Part shown: positions 1-8,282 of the stretch, piece after piece
How positions within the stretch are numbered: the stretch's first letter is position 1
Layout: every line of letters begins with the position of its first letter
Origin: an uncultured Lachnospiraceae bacterium
GTDB lineage: Bacteria; Bacillota; Clostridia; Lachnospirales; Lachnospiraceae
DNA length: 28,240 nt
NCBI GenBank assembly: GCA_934351925.1
Contig: CAKRJT010000035.1
Location: 1 to 28,240, forward strand
Reading direction: 5' to 3'
Program-made: the position numbers and the translations under genes
Notes under the pieces: model-generated
Seen by the model: only the letters and a program-made list of their open reading frames with translations
Database searches by the model: none
Told to the model about the DNA's origin: nothing

Positions 1-57
1 AACCTCGGTTTTTACCGTAGTGTTGTTCTCCTTGAGTTTGAACATTTTTTCAAACAT
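1..57 (-). CDS. NCS2-family purine permease (guanine/hypoxanthine type), N-terminal fragment
   Basis: Only the first 19 codons are inside the window; the gene runs off the left edge. The fragment reads MFEKMFKLKENNTTVKTEV. This matches the start of AzgA/PbuG/PbuO-type members of the NCS2 nucleobase permeases, where a KLKEN..T.V.TE stretch comes just before the first membrane helix; this is recognised from memory. The start at 57 is supported by a GGAGG at 66-70 with 8-nt spacing. A second in-frame ATG at 45 has no comparable site. A promoter at 118-146 gives a leader of about 50 nt, too short for a purine riboswitch. The function is inferred from a very short peptide, so confidence is moderate. 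Confidence 0.65.
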   Translation of the reverse strand, partial: MFEKMFKLKENNTTVKTEV

Positions 58-117
58 TCTCTCTTCCTCCTAGTGTTTTATTATTTAATTATTAAAAATA
101 AATAAACATACTCTTAA

Positions 118-146
118 ATTATATATACAACACCGGAAAAGTTCAA
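118..146 (-). promoter_or_regulatory. Sigma-A promoter for the NCS2 permease gene
   Basis: On the minus strand the -35 box is TTGAAC (complement of 141-146) and the -10 box is TATAAT (complement of 118-123), exactly 17 bp apart. It lies between the dus stop codon at 190 and the permease start at 57, so the permease can be transcribed independently of the dus operon. The leader is AT-rich, with no recognisable riboswitch or PurBox. Confidence 0.6.
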
Positions 147-189
147 CCTTTTTTTCCCTTACGACAGATTTTTTGTGACACTTTGACAA

Positions 190-1203
190 TCACTTACCAC
201 CGCCCTCACTGACAATAGCCTGCCTCGCGGCTGTATTAAGCTCCATAAGGCTGTCCGATTTTCTTATCCTCTTCCAATACACGTCCTTGTCACCTGACAT
301 ATTTACCATATAGAAAAGTATCTCCTTGAGCTTGAAAACGACATTCTTCTCGTCGGGAATTTCAGCGCGGTAAGCATCAACCAGCGCATCGTAAAAATCT
401 ATGAAGGTATTCCTGTCGGGCAGTTTTCCGTTTACAAGCTGCCCTGCAAGTCCCGGATTTGATATAAGTCCTCTTCCGAGCATGACTGCCGTTATTTTAC
501 CGCCTGCGCCATCTGCCGCACCATTGCCGGATACATCTTGCGGCTTGTTTTTCAGGTATTGCCCCGCAAAGCCCTCATAATCATTAATGGTACAGATGTC
601 ACCATTGTAGACCAATGGATTTTTTGAATGTTCCGCCGCGTAATCAAAAAACTCCATCCGCGGCTTGTTCTTATACATGTCTTTCTGAACCCTCGGATGA
701 ATGATAAGCTCACTTATCGGATACTTATTATATATCTCAAGCAGCTCATAGAACTCATCGGGCTCATATCTGCCGATTCTCGTCTTGATGGAAATATCAA
801 GTCCCGCGTCAGCCAGCCCGTTGTATATCTCGTCGAGAAACCTGTCGAGCTTCTCCGGAAAGCTTAAAAATCCCGAACCCTTTCCCTTAGACACAACCGT
901 GCCCGACGGACAGCCGAGGTTGAGATTTACCTCTCTATAGCCAAAATCCTTCATCTTCTGCGCGGTCACGATGAAATGCTCCGCGTTGTTGGTCAGCATC
1001 TGCACTGCCACGTTGAGTCCCGCATTGTTCTCCGGGAGCACGTCCTTTAGTTCCCGCGACTTAAAGCTCCTATGCTCTCCGGGTGAAATAAATGGTGTGT
1101 AATACTTGTCTATGCCGCAAAAAAAATGTGCAAAAGTGTTTCTGTAGATAAAACCTGTGACTCCCTCCATGGGCGCCATATAAATTCTCTTATTATCGCT
1201 CAT
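190..1203 (-). CDS. dus: tRNA-dihydrouridine synthase
   Basis: This FMN-dependent enzyme reduces specific uridines in the tRNA D-loop to dihydrouridine, using NADPH. At 337 aa it is the usual length. The N-terminal TIM barrel shows MAPMEGVTG at residues 9-17, the catalytic-cysteine motif NLGCPSG (Cys98), an IKTRIG segment and IIHPR, whose Lys and His are typical FMN/uridine-pocket residues. The C-terminal helical domain completes the protein. Its ATG overlaps the stop of the upstream ABC-F gene by four bases (ATGA), so the two are very likely translationally coupled. The specificity class (DusB-like or another clade) cannot be set from the sequence alone. Confidence 0.92.
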   Translation of the reverse strand: MSDNKRIYMAPMEGVTGFIYRNTFAHFFCGIDKYYTPFISPGEHRSFKSRELKDVLPENNAGLNVAVQMLTNNAEHFIVTAQKMKDFGYREVNLNLGCPSGTVVSKGKGSGFLSFPEKLDRFLDEIYNGLADAGLDISIKTRIGRYEPDEFYELLEIYNKYPISELIIHPRVQKDMYKNKPRMEFFDYAAEHSKNPLVYNGDICTINDYEGFAGQYLKNKPQDVSGNGAADGAGGKITAVMLGRGLISNPGLAGQLVNGKLPDRNTFIDFYDALVDAYRAEIPDEKNVVFKLKEILFYMVNMSGDKDVYWKRIRKSDSLMELNTAARQAIVSEGGGK

Positions 1204-3224
1204 TGTCTGTCATCTTCCTGCATCTCCTCAAGCTCGAGCTCTGTCTCAAGCATGCGCTCCAATATGCTCTCCTGATTTTTCTCCTCGGCGTCGAGCTTAC
1301 TCTGTATCTCCATAAGCTTAGGATAATCTGAGGCAAGTTCGGGGTTCATAAGCTGCAGTTTATAATCTGAAGTATTTCCCTCACTCTCAGCCAGCATTTT
1401 CTCGTATTTCTCGAGCTGCTTTTTGAGTCTCGACAATACCTTTCCCGGATTATAGTAGCTTTTCTTGTCGAACACGTCGTCAAGCGTGGGAGCTGCCGCA
1501 TTGTTTGAAGTCACTGAATTATCCTGAGTGTTCATTTTCCTGTCTGAACTTTTTGCCGAAACCGCACCCGTGTTTCCCACAAGCCCCGCCTTTTCCCTCT
1601 CCTTCTGCTCAAGGTACTGCGCGTAATCCATCCTGTACTGCTTCACACTGCCCTGTGCCGTATCCTCACTCGAAAACTCGAGAATCCCGGTCGCAACACG
1701 GCTTATAAAATATCTGTCATGGGAAACAAAAAGCACTGTTCCCTCGTACTCGTTCAGCATCTTCTCAAGAGCATCCTTGCCAACGATATCCATATGGTTA
1801 GTCGGCTCATCCAGTATCAGAAGATTAGGTCTTGTCTGGAGCATCTTGCACAATGCAAGGCGCACCTTCTCACCGCCAGAGAGCTGTCCCATCTTCTTCT
1901 CAACCTCCTCGCCGGAAAATAAGAAGCCTCCAAGTGCGCTTCTTACCTCCTCGCGGAGATAGTCCGGGTATGCCTCACGGAAATTGTCGAGCACTGTCTG
2001 CTCAGGGTCGAACCTTTCCATAACTGCCTTGTGCTGGTCAAAATATCCCCACTCAACATTCTGCCCGAACCTGAACTCACCGCCAAGTGCCGGAATCTCT
2101 CCTACCAGCGTCTTTAACAGCGTTGATTTTCCCTTTCCATTCTCACCGATTATCGCAAGACGCTCCTTCTTCTGCAGGAGGAATGTGACAGTACTAAGCA
2201 CCTTGTCATAGCCTATCTCAAGGTTCTTCGCATTTATTACATTGGTATAGCTCTCAATACGCGGAATATACCTCGCATGGAATGCCTTGGTGTCGAAGCG
2301 GCGCGGCTTCTCAATCTTGACCATGTGCTCTATCGCCATGCGTTTAGAATGTGTCGCAGCCACCTTCGTCGGAGTATTCTTCCATTTCTCAATCCAGTCC
2401 GTGAGGCGCTTAATCTCCTTCTGCTGCTCCTCATAGTCCTTCTCCTGCTTTATGAGATCCTCCTCCTTGCGCTTCATAAATGCAGTGTAGTTTCCGGCAT
2501 AGCGCTTGATATGGTGATATTCAATCTCATAGGTTACATCTGCAACCTTGTCAAGGAACATTCTATCATGCGATACAATCACAACCGCCCTGTCATACGT
2601 CCTAAGGTATCCCTCCAGCCATTCGATTGTCGGCATATCAAGATGGTTCGTCGGCTCGTCAAGAAGCATGATATCCGGTCTTGTAAGAAGAAGCTTAATA
2701 AAAGCCACCTTAGTCTGCTGACCTCCCGAGAAGCTTCCTATCGGTCTTTTAAGTGCTGACAGCTCAAAGCCAAAGCGCTGGAAAATAGTCTCCATATCCT
2801 GTTTCCAGGTATATCCGTGAAGTGCCTCCATCTTAGCCTGAACGGCTGCATACTCACGCATAACAGACGCATCGTCGGAGCTTTTCATTATATCCTCAAG
2901 CTCGTGCATGCGCCTCTCACACTCAAATATAGGTTCAAATACCTTTTTTATCTCTTCTTCAACCGTAATCTCCGTATCGGTAAAATTAATCTGTCTTAAA
3001 AATCCAATCTCCTGCCTACCTGCCGTCTCATATCCGCACTCCTCGTCGCTGTCTATATTGCTCATGCTGATATCCCCGGCGATAAGCTTTAGAAGTGTGG
3101 TCTTGCCACAGCCGTTTCTGCCGACTATGGCAATCTTCTCATTGTCCCGCACCTCAAAATTGATATCCTGTAAAATCACGTCACCGCCAAACTGCACATT
3201 GGCGTGACTTATTCTTATCCTCAT
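1200..3224 (-). CDS. ABC-F family ATPase (ribosome-associated type)
   Basis: A soluble protein of 674 aa with two ABC cassettes and no membrane segments, the hallmark of ABC-F translation factors. Cassette 1 has Walker A GRNGCGKTT, signature SGGQQ and Walker B LLLDEPTNHLD. Cassette 2 has GENGKGKST, LSGGEK and LLILDEPTNHMD. Between them is a charged alpha-helical linker (the P-site tRNA interaction motif), about 80 residues and rich in Lys/Glu. The C-terminus has an Asn/Ser/Ala-rich spacer followed by a coiled coil, as in Uup/YdiF-like members. An ATG 12 nt upstream is possible, but the GGGAGGAG site sits right after it and fits the ATG at 3224 better. The gene begins 28 nt after xylulokinase and overlaps dus. 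Housekeeping translation rescue is more likely than antibiotic resistance, but both exist in this family. Confidence 0.9.
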   Translation of the reverse strand: MRIRISHANVQFGGDVILQDINFEVRDNEKIAIVGRNGCGKTTLLKLIAGDISMSNIDSDEECGYETAGRQEIGFLRQINFTDTEITVEEEIKKVFEPIFECERRMHELEDIMKSSDDASVMREYAAVQAKMEALHGYTWKQDMETIFQRFGFELSALKRPIGSFSGGQQTKVAFIKLLLTRPDIMLLDEPTNHLDMPTIEWLEGYLRTYDRAVVIVSHDRMFLDKVADVTYEIEYHHIKRYAGNYTAFMKRKEEDLIKQEKDYEEQQKEIKRLTDWIEKWKNTPTKVAATHSKRMAIEHMVKIEKPRRFDTKAFHARYIPRIESYTNVINAKNLEIGYDKVLSTVTFLLQKKERLAIIGENGKGKSTLLKTLVGEIPALGGEFRFGQNVEWGYFDQHKAVMERFDPEQTVLDNFREAYPDYLREEVRSALGGFLFSGEEVEKKMGQLSGGEKVRLALCKMLQTRPNLLILDEPTNHMDIVGKDALEKMLNEYEGTVLFVSHDRYFISRVATGILEFSSEDTAQGSVKQYRMDYAQYLEQKEREKAGLVGNTGAVSAKSSDRKMNTQDNSVTSNNAAAPTLDDVFDKKSYYNPGKVLSRLKKQLEKYEKMLAESEGNTSDYKLQLMNPELASDYPKLMEIQSKLDAEEKNQESILERMLETELELEEMQEDDRQ

Positions 3225-3252
3225 GGCTCCTCCCATCCGATATGAGAGCAGC

Positions 3253-4713
3253 TTATCTGTAAAGCCCCTTCACAGCCGGATAAAGCTTCACAAAATGAGC
3301 GTATCTCTCATCATATTTCTTTACAAGCTCCTCGTCAGGCTCAACCGTGTCCACAACCTTCACAATCGCGTCAGCGGCTGCCTTTACGGAAGCGTACTCG
3401 CCATTTGCGACAGTGGCAAGCATGGCACCGCCGAGTGCCGGTCCCTCCTCTGCCGCAATGACATCTACTTTAATATTTAAAACATTTGCGATAATCTTCT
3501 TCCAGAGCGGGCTCCTGGCTCCTCCACCGCAAATTTTTGTTCTCTCAATCTTAATTCCAAGACTCTTGGCAACCTCAAAGGAATCCCTGATTGCAAAGGC
3601 AACACCCTCTAGCACGGCAAGCGTCATATCAGCCCTCGTCGTGTCGAGCGACAGCCCGAAAAATCCACCTCTTACAAGTGAATCGTTGTGAGGCGAGCGC
3701 TCTCCCATAAGATACGGAAGGAAGTATACACTGTTCTCTCCGAGCTTGTCAATGTTCTTCTGCTCTGCAGCGTAGTCCTTAGTTCCGATTATCTCGTCCA
3801 TCCACCACTTGTTGCAGGAGGCGGCGCTAAGCATACAGCCCATAAGATGATAATGTCCATCGGCATGGTCGAAGGAGTGAAGTGCATTATGCTCGTCAAC
3901 TCCGAACTTATCGCTTGAAATGAATATAGTACCGGATGTACCAAGAGAGATATTGCAGCTTCCATTGCCGACTGTACCTGTTCCGACTGCAGCAGCAGCA
4001 TTATCGCCGGCGCCTGCCGCAACAATGACATTATCGGAAAGTCCGAGCGCACTTGCAACCTCAGGCTTCAATGTTCCAACCTTATCATAGCTCTCATAGA
4101 GCTTAGGAAGCATCTCCTCCTTGATTCCGCAAATCTCTATCATTTCCTTTGACCAGCACTTGTTCTTTACATCAAGAAGCAGCATTCCTGAGGCATCCGA
4201 ATAATCTGTGCAGTTAACTCCTGTGAGCTTATATGCAAGATAGTCCTTAGGAAGCATAATCTTCTTAATACGTGCAAAGTTCTCAGGCTCCTTGTTCTTT
4301 ACCCAGAGAATCTTAGCGGCAGTAAAGCCTGTGAATGAAATATTTGCCGTGTATGAAGAGAGCTTATCCTTGCCAATCACATTGTTGAGGTAATCATTTT
4401 CCTCGATAGTTCTTCCGTCATTCCAGAGAATAGCAGGTCTTATCACCTCGTCATTCTCATCAAGAATTACAAGCCCGTGCATCTGTCCTCCGAAACTTAT
4501 ACCTGCAACCTTAGAAGCATCCACCCCTGCAATAAGCTCCTTAATACCTTCTACAGACTTCTCATACCATGCCTCAGGCGGCTGCTCAGACCAGCCCGGA
4601 TTAGGAAAATATAACGGATATTCCTTTGATACTACATTTAAAATATTTCCCTTCTCATCCATGAGAAGAAGCTTAACAGCTGATGTACCTAAATCCACAC
4701 CAATATAAAACAT
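3253..4713 (-). CDS. xylB: Xylulokinase (FGGY carbohydrate kinase)
   Basis: Phosphorylates D-xylulose to D-xylulose-5-phosphate, which feeds the pentose phosphate or phosphoketolase route. The 486-aa product starts MFYIGVDLGTSAVK, the FGGY phosphate-1 motif. It then shows GISFGGQMHGLV followed by RPAILWNDGRT, characteristic of xylulokinases rather than glycerol or gluconate kinases. The C-terminal ICGGGARSPLW adenosine-binding motif is present. An ATG 24 nt upstream lacks a binding site, whereas GGGGGACAAGG precedes the ATG at 4713, so I chose the shorter form. It lies downstream of the fucose-isomerase-like gene after a 155-nt spacer with two hairpins. From memory, a kinase of this family acts as a ribulokinase in some clostridia, so L-ribulose remains a possible substrate. 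Confidence 0.9.
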   Translation of the reverse strand: MFYIGVDLGTSAVKLLLMDEKGNILNVVSKEYPLYFPNPGWSEQPPEAWYEKSVEGIKELIAGVDASKVAGISFGGQMHGLVILDENDEVIRPAILWNDGRTIEENDYLNNVIGKDKLSSYTANISFTGFTAAKILWVKNKEPENFARIKKIMLPKDYLAYKLTGVNCTDYSDASGMLLLDVKNKCWSKEMIEICGIKEEMLPKLYESYDKVGTLKPEVASALGLSDNVIVAAGAGDNAAAAVGTGTVGNGSCNISLGTSGTIFISSDKFGVDEHNALHSFDHADGHYHLMGCMLSAASCNKWWMDEIIGTKDYAAEQKNIDKLGENSVYFLPYLMGERSPHNDSLVRGGFFGLSLDTTRADMTLAVLEGVAFAIRDSFEVAKSLGIKIERTKICGGGARSPLWKKIIANVLNIKVDVIAAEEGPALGGAMLATVANGEYASVKAAADAIVKVVDTVEPDEELVKKYDERYAHFVKLYPAVKGLYR

Positions 4714-4740
4714 TTTCCTTGTCCCCCATTTCTCCATCGT

Positions 4741-4773
4741 GAACGGTCTCTTATGCTGCGATGAGCCGTCCCT
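4741..4773 (-). promoter_or_regulatory. Imperfect hairpin just upstream of xylulokinase
   Basis: The RNA arms GGACGGCTC and GAGACCGTTC pair over nine base pairs with one bulged A, around a 12-nt loop. The structure lies 28 nt before the xylulokinase start and directly ahead of its G-rich binding site. It could tune translation or be part of a processed intercistronic leader. The evidence is the base pairing only. Confidence 0.3.
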
Positions 4774-4792
4774 GATAATTCATTTTAAAATT

Positions 4793-4828
4793 CCCCCACA
4801 AATATTGATAACTCAACATTTATGGGGG
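4793..4828 (-). promoter_or_regulatory. 16-bp intercistronic hairpin between isomerase and kinase genes
   Basis: The arms CCCCCATAAATGTTGA and TCAATATTTGTGGGGG (minus strand) pair completely, with two G-U wobbles, around a GTTA loop. The sequence after the stem is AATTTTAAAATG, a poor U-tract, so a full terminator is doubtful. A partial terminator, a 3'-end stabiliser of the isomerase message or a processing site are all possible. Confidence 0.5.
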
Positions 4829-4868
4829 ATGAATAATCACATATTAGTGATAAAACACTTACTGTCTA

Positions 4869-6353
4869 TTAGCAGAATGGATTTTCTGTAGGATATAACA
4901 TACCCTTTGGCTGGTTGAAGTTGATATCCTCAACAGGGACTCCGAGGTACTTGAATACCTCATAGAGAGCCTTTCCGTAGTGGCCGAATGCAACGGCACC
5001 ATGATGTGGGAAGTTCTTCTCAATGAGTACATGGCGGTAGAAACGTCCCATCTCAGGAATAGCGAACACACCGATCGAGCCGAAGGAATGTGTTGCAACA
5101 GGAAGGACCTCACCCTGAGCTATGTATGCGCGAAGCTTAGTGTCCGCTGTGCTCTGTAAACGGTAGAAGGTAATGTCGCCAGGCACGATGTCTCCCTCAA
5201 GTGTTCCGTTGGTAACCTCGATAGGAAGAGAGCGCGCCATAATGAGCTGATACTTCATCTCGCAGAAGGAAAGCTTCTTAGATGATGTATTTCCGCAGTG
5301 GAAGCCCATGAATGTATCGTTCAATGTATAGTTGAACTTATCCTTAATATCCTTGTTGTAAAGCTCTGCAGGTACAGTATTGTTGATATCAAGAAGGGTT
5401 GTAGCATCCTCAGATACCACTGTTCCGATGAACTCGCTGAGTGCTCCGTAGATATCAACCTCGCAGGATACAGGGATTCCTCTGCCAGTGAGACGGCTGT
5501 TAACGTAGCATGGAACGAAACCGAACTGTGTCTGGAATGCAGGCCAGCACTTTCCGGCGATTGCAACGTACTTTCTGTAGCCCTTATGTGCCTCTACCCA
5601 GTCAAGAAGTGTGAGCTCATACTGTGCAAGCTTAGCAAGCACCTCAGGCTTCTTGTTGCCTGCACCGAGCTCTGCCTCCATGTCCTTGACAATCTCAGGT
5701 ATTCTCTCATCACCTGCATGCTTGTTGAAGCTCTCGAAAAGGTCAAGCTCTGAGTTCTCCTCAATCTCTACTCCGAGGTCATATAACGGCTTGATTGGTG
5801 CGTTACATGCAAGGAAGTTAAGTGGTCTTGGACCGAAGCTGATAATCTTTAAGTTATTGAGTGCATATACTGCTCTTGCAATAGGAAGGAACTCATGAAT
5901 CATGTCTGCACATTCCTCAGCATTGCCTACAGGATACTCTGGAATGTATGCCTTGATGTTACGCAGCTTAAGATTGTAGCTTGCATTTAACATACCGCAG
6001 TATGCATCTCCACGGTTGCTTGAAAGTGTTGCTATGTTCTCCTCGCTCGCTGCGACAAACATCTTAGGTCCGTCAAAATGCTTTGCAAGAAGTGTCTCCG
6101 AAATCTCAGGACCGAAGTTTCCAAGATATACGCAGAGTGCGTTGCAGCCTGCCTTCTTGATGTCCTCAAGTGCCTGTACCATATGTATCTCGCTCTCGAC
6201 GATACATACAGGACATTCATATATATCCTTGCTGTCATACTTAGCTGCGTATGCGTCCACAAGTGCCTTTCTTCTGTTTACTGATAAAGACTCAGGAAAA
6301 CAGTCTCTTGATACTGCCACAATTCCTACCTTCATTTCAGGAATGTTAATCAT
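4869..6353 (-). CDS. L-fucose/L-arabinose isomerase-fold sugar isomerase (candidate non-orthologous xylose isomerase)
   Basis: An aldose-ketose isomerase of the fucose-isomerase superfamily, 494 aa from the chosen start. Visible family features are the Rossmann-like N-terminal domain (KVGIVAVSRDCFPESL), a central CEVDIYGALSEF segment with the acidic metal-ligand pattern, and HHGAVAFGHYG near the C-terminus. The start at 6353 has GGAGG with 7-nt spacing; an upstream in-frame ATG at 6443 lies in the leader and has no site. The neighbours, xylulokinase downstream and a GH43 glycosidase upstream, point to D-xylose (or arabinose) rather than fucose, because no fuculokinase or fuculose aldolase is present. 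I recall that a fucose-isomerase-like protein of Clostridium acetobutylicum (CAC2610) was assigned as an alternative xylose isomerase. The substrate assignment here is inference. Confidence 0.8.
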   Translation of the reverse strand: MINIPEMKVGIVAVSRDCFPESLSVNRRKALVDAYAAKYDSKDIYECPVCIVESEIHMVQALEDIKKAGCNALCVYLGNFGPEISETLLAKHFDGPKMFVAASEENIATLSSNRGDAYCGMLNASYNLKLRNIKAYIPEYPVGNAEECADMIHEFLPIARAVYALNNLKIISFGPRPLNFLACNAPIKPLYDLGVEIEENSELDLFESFNKHAGDERIPEIVKDMEAELGAGNKKPEVLAKLAQYELTLLDWVEAHKGYRKYVAIAGKCWPAFQTQFGFVPCYVNSRLTGRGIPVSCEVDIYGALSEFIGTVVSEDATTLLDINNTVPAELYNKDIKDKFNYTLNDTFMGFHCGNTSSKKLSFCEMKYQLIMARSLPIEVTNGTLEGDIVPGDITFYRLQSTADTKLRAYIAQGEVLPVATHSFGSIGVFAIPEMGRFYRHVLIEKNFPHHGAVAFGHYGKALYEVFKYLGVPVEDINFNQPKGMLYPTENPFC

Positions 6354-6455
6354 ACATAATCCTCCAATTCTGCCACACGGCTGTAAAAATATATTGCTGA
6401 AAATGTGTGTGTCCCGTGCCTGAATTTTGTTTAAAATTAACACAGGTATGATTGT

Positions 6456-6484
6456 ATTATATAACTTTGTTTTAATTTCATCAA
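6456..6484 (-). promoter_or_regulatory. Sigma-A promoter for the isomerase-xylulokinase unit
   Basis: On the minus strand TTGATG (complement of 6479-6484) and TATAAT (complement of 6456-6461) are 17 bp apart. The predicted transcript begins near 6449, giving a leader of about 95 nt before the isomerase start. A loose inverted pair, GTTTT at one side and AAAAC at the other (6469-6495), brackets the -35 box and could be part of an operator, but I do not recognise a specific regulator site. Confidence 0.6.
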
Positions 6485-6607
6485 CCGCAAAAAACTTAAA
6501 TTGTGCATTTTAACCAGTTTTTCACACAAGTTCTATAACCTGCGCCGACTTTTCTCTTTACAGTCTTTGATAAAAGTCCCTTTAGATAATAATTTTACAT
6601 TTAACCT

Positions 6608-8263
6608 TTAAAGCTTCTCCACTTTAAAATAATTAAACAGTACACCCTGTCCGTTTTCTTCGCACTGTGCCTTTGCTTCGGCTGTTCCCGGCTCATTGCA
6701 GCAGAAAATTCCGTGCTTTACGCCGACCCAGCGCCCTGCTGCCGCCTCATAGGTAAGAACATTCACATAATTAACGCCGTCGAGACTGTAGTCTAAATAT
6801 ATCTCGTTCCGGGTAACATCTTTCTCCACCATCGGAAGTGCCTCGACGCGGTTCCTGAAATATACCTTTTTGACATCTGTGCCAACCCTTGCAAGCTCGA
6901 CAACCTTATCCTCCGAATACGCCTTCTCGTCCTTAAAGGTCTGACTTCCCGATATGGACACTATCGAGACGACTCCGCCATTCTTTCTTGCCGCAACAGC
7001 GCCGTAGTCAACGCCAAGTGACACCATTCCCGCGATATCTCCCTCACCCAAGGTAACTACAGACAGCTCCGTTACCGCCGAGAACTCAGGTGCAATCCAC
7101 TTCTGCAGGAGAAGATTAGGCGCGTCCGCAATCGACGAGTCCGCTGACTTCTCCATAGGGCGAAGCTCTATTCCATGTCCCGTCATGCTGTACCAGTCGT
7201 CCGAATGGTTCGCATTCCACTGCCACTGCATGCCAAGCTTATCCCCGCAAAAATCATCCGACGCATCGGGAGCATATATGTCGGCAAGCCCGTGCTCACG
7301 TCTGAAACTCTCAGCCGCCTCTGCCGCCTTTTCGCCGATATCCGGCTTTTTGTGCGACATAACAGGCTGACCTGCGACGTCGCTTACCTGCTCACCCATT
7401 ATCGGCCAGTCGTTCACCCACTTTACAGGCTGTAGATGGACAATTCTTCCGGCAGCGTACACGTCCTGAAAGTGCAGGAAATAGTCCTCGCCCGTCTGCG
7501 TGTCGAGCCATGCGCCCTGGTGAGGTCCGTTCACCGGCGTGTCCCCCTGTACAAGCACATTCCTGTACTCGTAAGGTCCCCATACGTTCTTAGAGCGCAT
7601 CACCACCTGCCAGCCCGGCTTAACACCGCCTGCCGGAGCCATTATGTAGTAATAGCCGTTTCTCTTATACATCTTAGGTCCCTCGATGGTTGTCTGCCCG
7701 TTCTCATTTCCGTCAAACACATGCTTTCCCTCGTCGAGGAGTGCCGAACAGTCAGGCTTCATCTCGGTGAGATGAAGGATACTCTTAAATCCAATCCTGC
7801 TCTTTGCAAAGGCGGATACCATGTATGCCCTTCCGTCATCATCCCAGAACGGACACGGGTCTATCCAGCCCTTTCCCTCAAAAATCGCATGTGGCTTAGA
7901 CCACTCACCCCACGGGTCCTTGGTCTTTGTCACGAATATTCCCTCGTCAGGCATCGGGAAGAATATTATAAATTCCCCCTCGTGATAACGTATTGCAGGA
8001 GCCCATACTCCGCAGCCGTGCTGAGGAGTGGCGTATCTCTCGTAAGGAATATTCTTTATCGCATAGTTTATAACCTTCCAGTTTACCAGATCCTTAGAAT
8101 GAAGGATAGGCAGCCCCGGGGTATTACAAAACGATGACGCCGTCATAAAATAATCGTCACCCACGCGGATTGCGTCAGGGTCGGAATAGTCCGTGTACAA
8201 AATCGGATTTCTGTAATTCCCGTCACCCAAATCGGCATACCAGTTAAACTCTTTTTCTCTCAT
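6608..8263 (-). CDS. GH43-family glycosidase (beta-xylosidase / alpha-L-arabinofuranosidase type)
   Basis: A 551-aa cytoplasmic enzyme without signal peptide. The N-terminal five-bladed propeller carries the three GH43 catalytic acids: Asp28 in YTDYSDPD (general base), Asp135 in GWIDPCPFWDDDG (pKa modulator) and Glu194 in TIEGPKMY (general acid). The last 200 or so residues look like the beta-sandwich domain of beta-xylosidases. It probably releases xylose or arabinose from imported oligosaccharides for the isomerase and kinase downstream. The GAGG ahead of the ATG at 8263 (6-nt spacing) favours this over the ATG at 8275. It begins 19 nt after trkA, so it may be transcribed with the potassium uptake genes, which is an odd pairing. 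Exact substrate specificity within GH43 cannot be told here. Confidence 0.88.
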   Translation of the reverse strand: MREKEFNWYADLGDGNYRNPILYTDYSDPDAIRVGDDYFMTASSFCNTPGLPILHSKDLVNWKVINYAIKNIPYERYATPQHGCGVWAPAIRYHEGEFIIFFPMPDEGIFVTKTKDPWGEWSKPHAIFEGKGWIDPCPFWDDDGRAYMVSAFAKSRIGFKSILHLTEMKPDCSALLDEGKHVFDGNENGQTTIEGPKMYKRNGYYYIMAPAGGVKPGWQVVMRSKNVWGPYEYRNVLVQGDTPVNGPHQGAWLDTQTGEDYFLHFQDVYAAGRIVHLQPVKWVNDWPIMGEQVSDVAGQPVMSHKKPDIGEKAAEAAESFRREHGLADIYAPDASDDFCGDKLGMQWQWNANHSDDWYSMTGHGIELRPMEKSADSSIADAPNLLLQKWIAPEFSAVTELSVVTLGEGDIAGMVSLGVDYGAVAARKNGGVVSIVSISGSQTFKDEKAYSEDKVVELARVGTDVKKVYFRNRVEALPMVEKDVTRNEIYLDYSLDGVNYVNVLTYEAAAGRWVGVKHGIFCCNEPGTAEAKAQCEENGQGVLFNYFKVEKL

Positions 8264-8282
8264 ATTAATCCTCATTTCCGAA

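Noticed and set aside
58..117. Purine riboswitch ahead of the NCS2 permease
   Set aside because: The leader from the predicted promoter is about 50 nt and AT-rich, shorter than the aptamer, with none of its conserved loops.
124..189. Possible dus terminator: GGAAAA-type and CTTTTCC arms in the dus-permease gap
   Set aside because: The arms are short, unequal and partly formed by simple A/T runs, and they overlap the permease -35 box; not convincing.
2277..2759. A 160-codon plus-strand frame opposite the ABC-F gene
   Set aside because: It is a shadow frame of the linker and first cassette, a known-family coding region on the minus strand; nothing supports expression.
6353..6443. Longer N-terminus (30 extra residues) for the sugar isomerase
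   Set aside because: The extension lies in the transcript leader, has no binding site at its ATG and does not resemble family N-termini; GGAGG points to 6353.
6485..6607. GACTTTT/AAAAGTC arms after the GH43 stop as a terminator
   Set aside because: Only seven AT-rich pairs around an 18-base loop with no following T-run; too weak to call.
7436..8137. A 233-codon open frame on the plus strand opposite the GH43 gene
   Set aside because: It lies wholly antisense to a gene with clear catalytic motifs, has no binding site or recognisable domain, and is rich in residues expected from an antisense frame.
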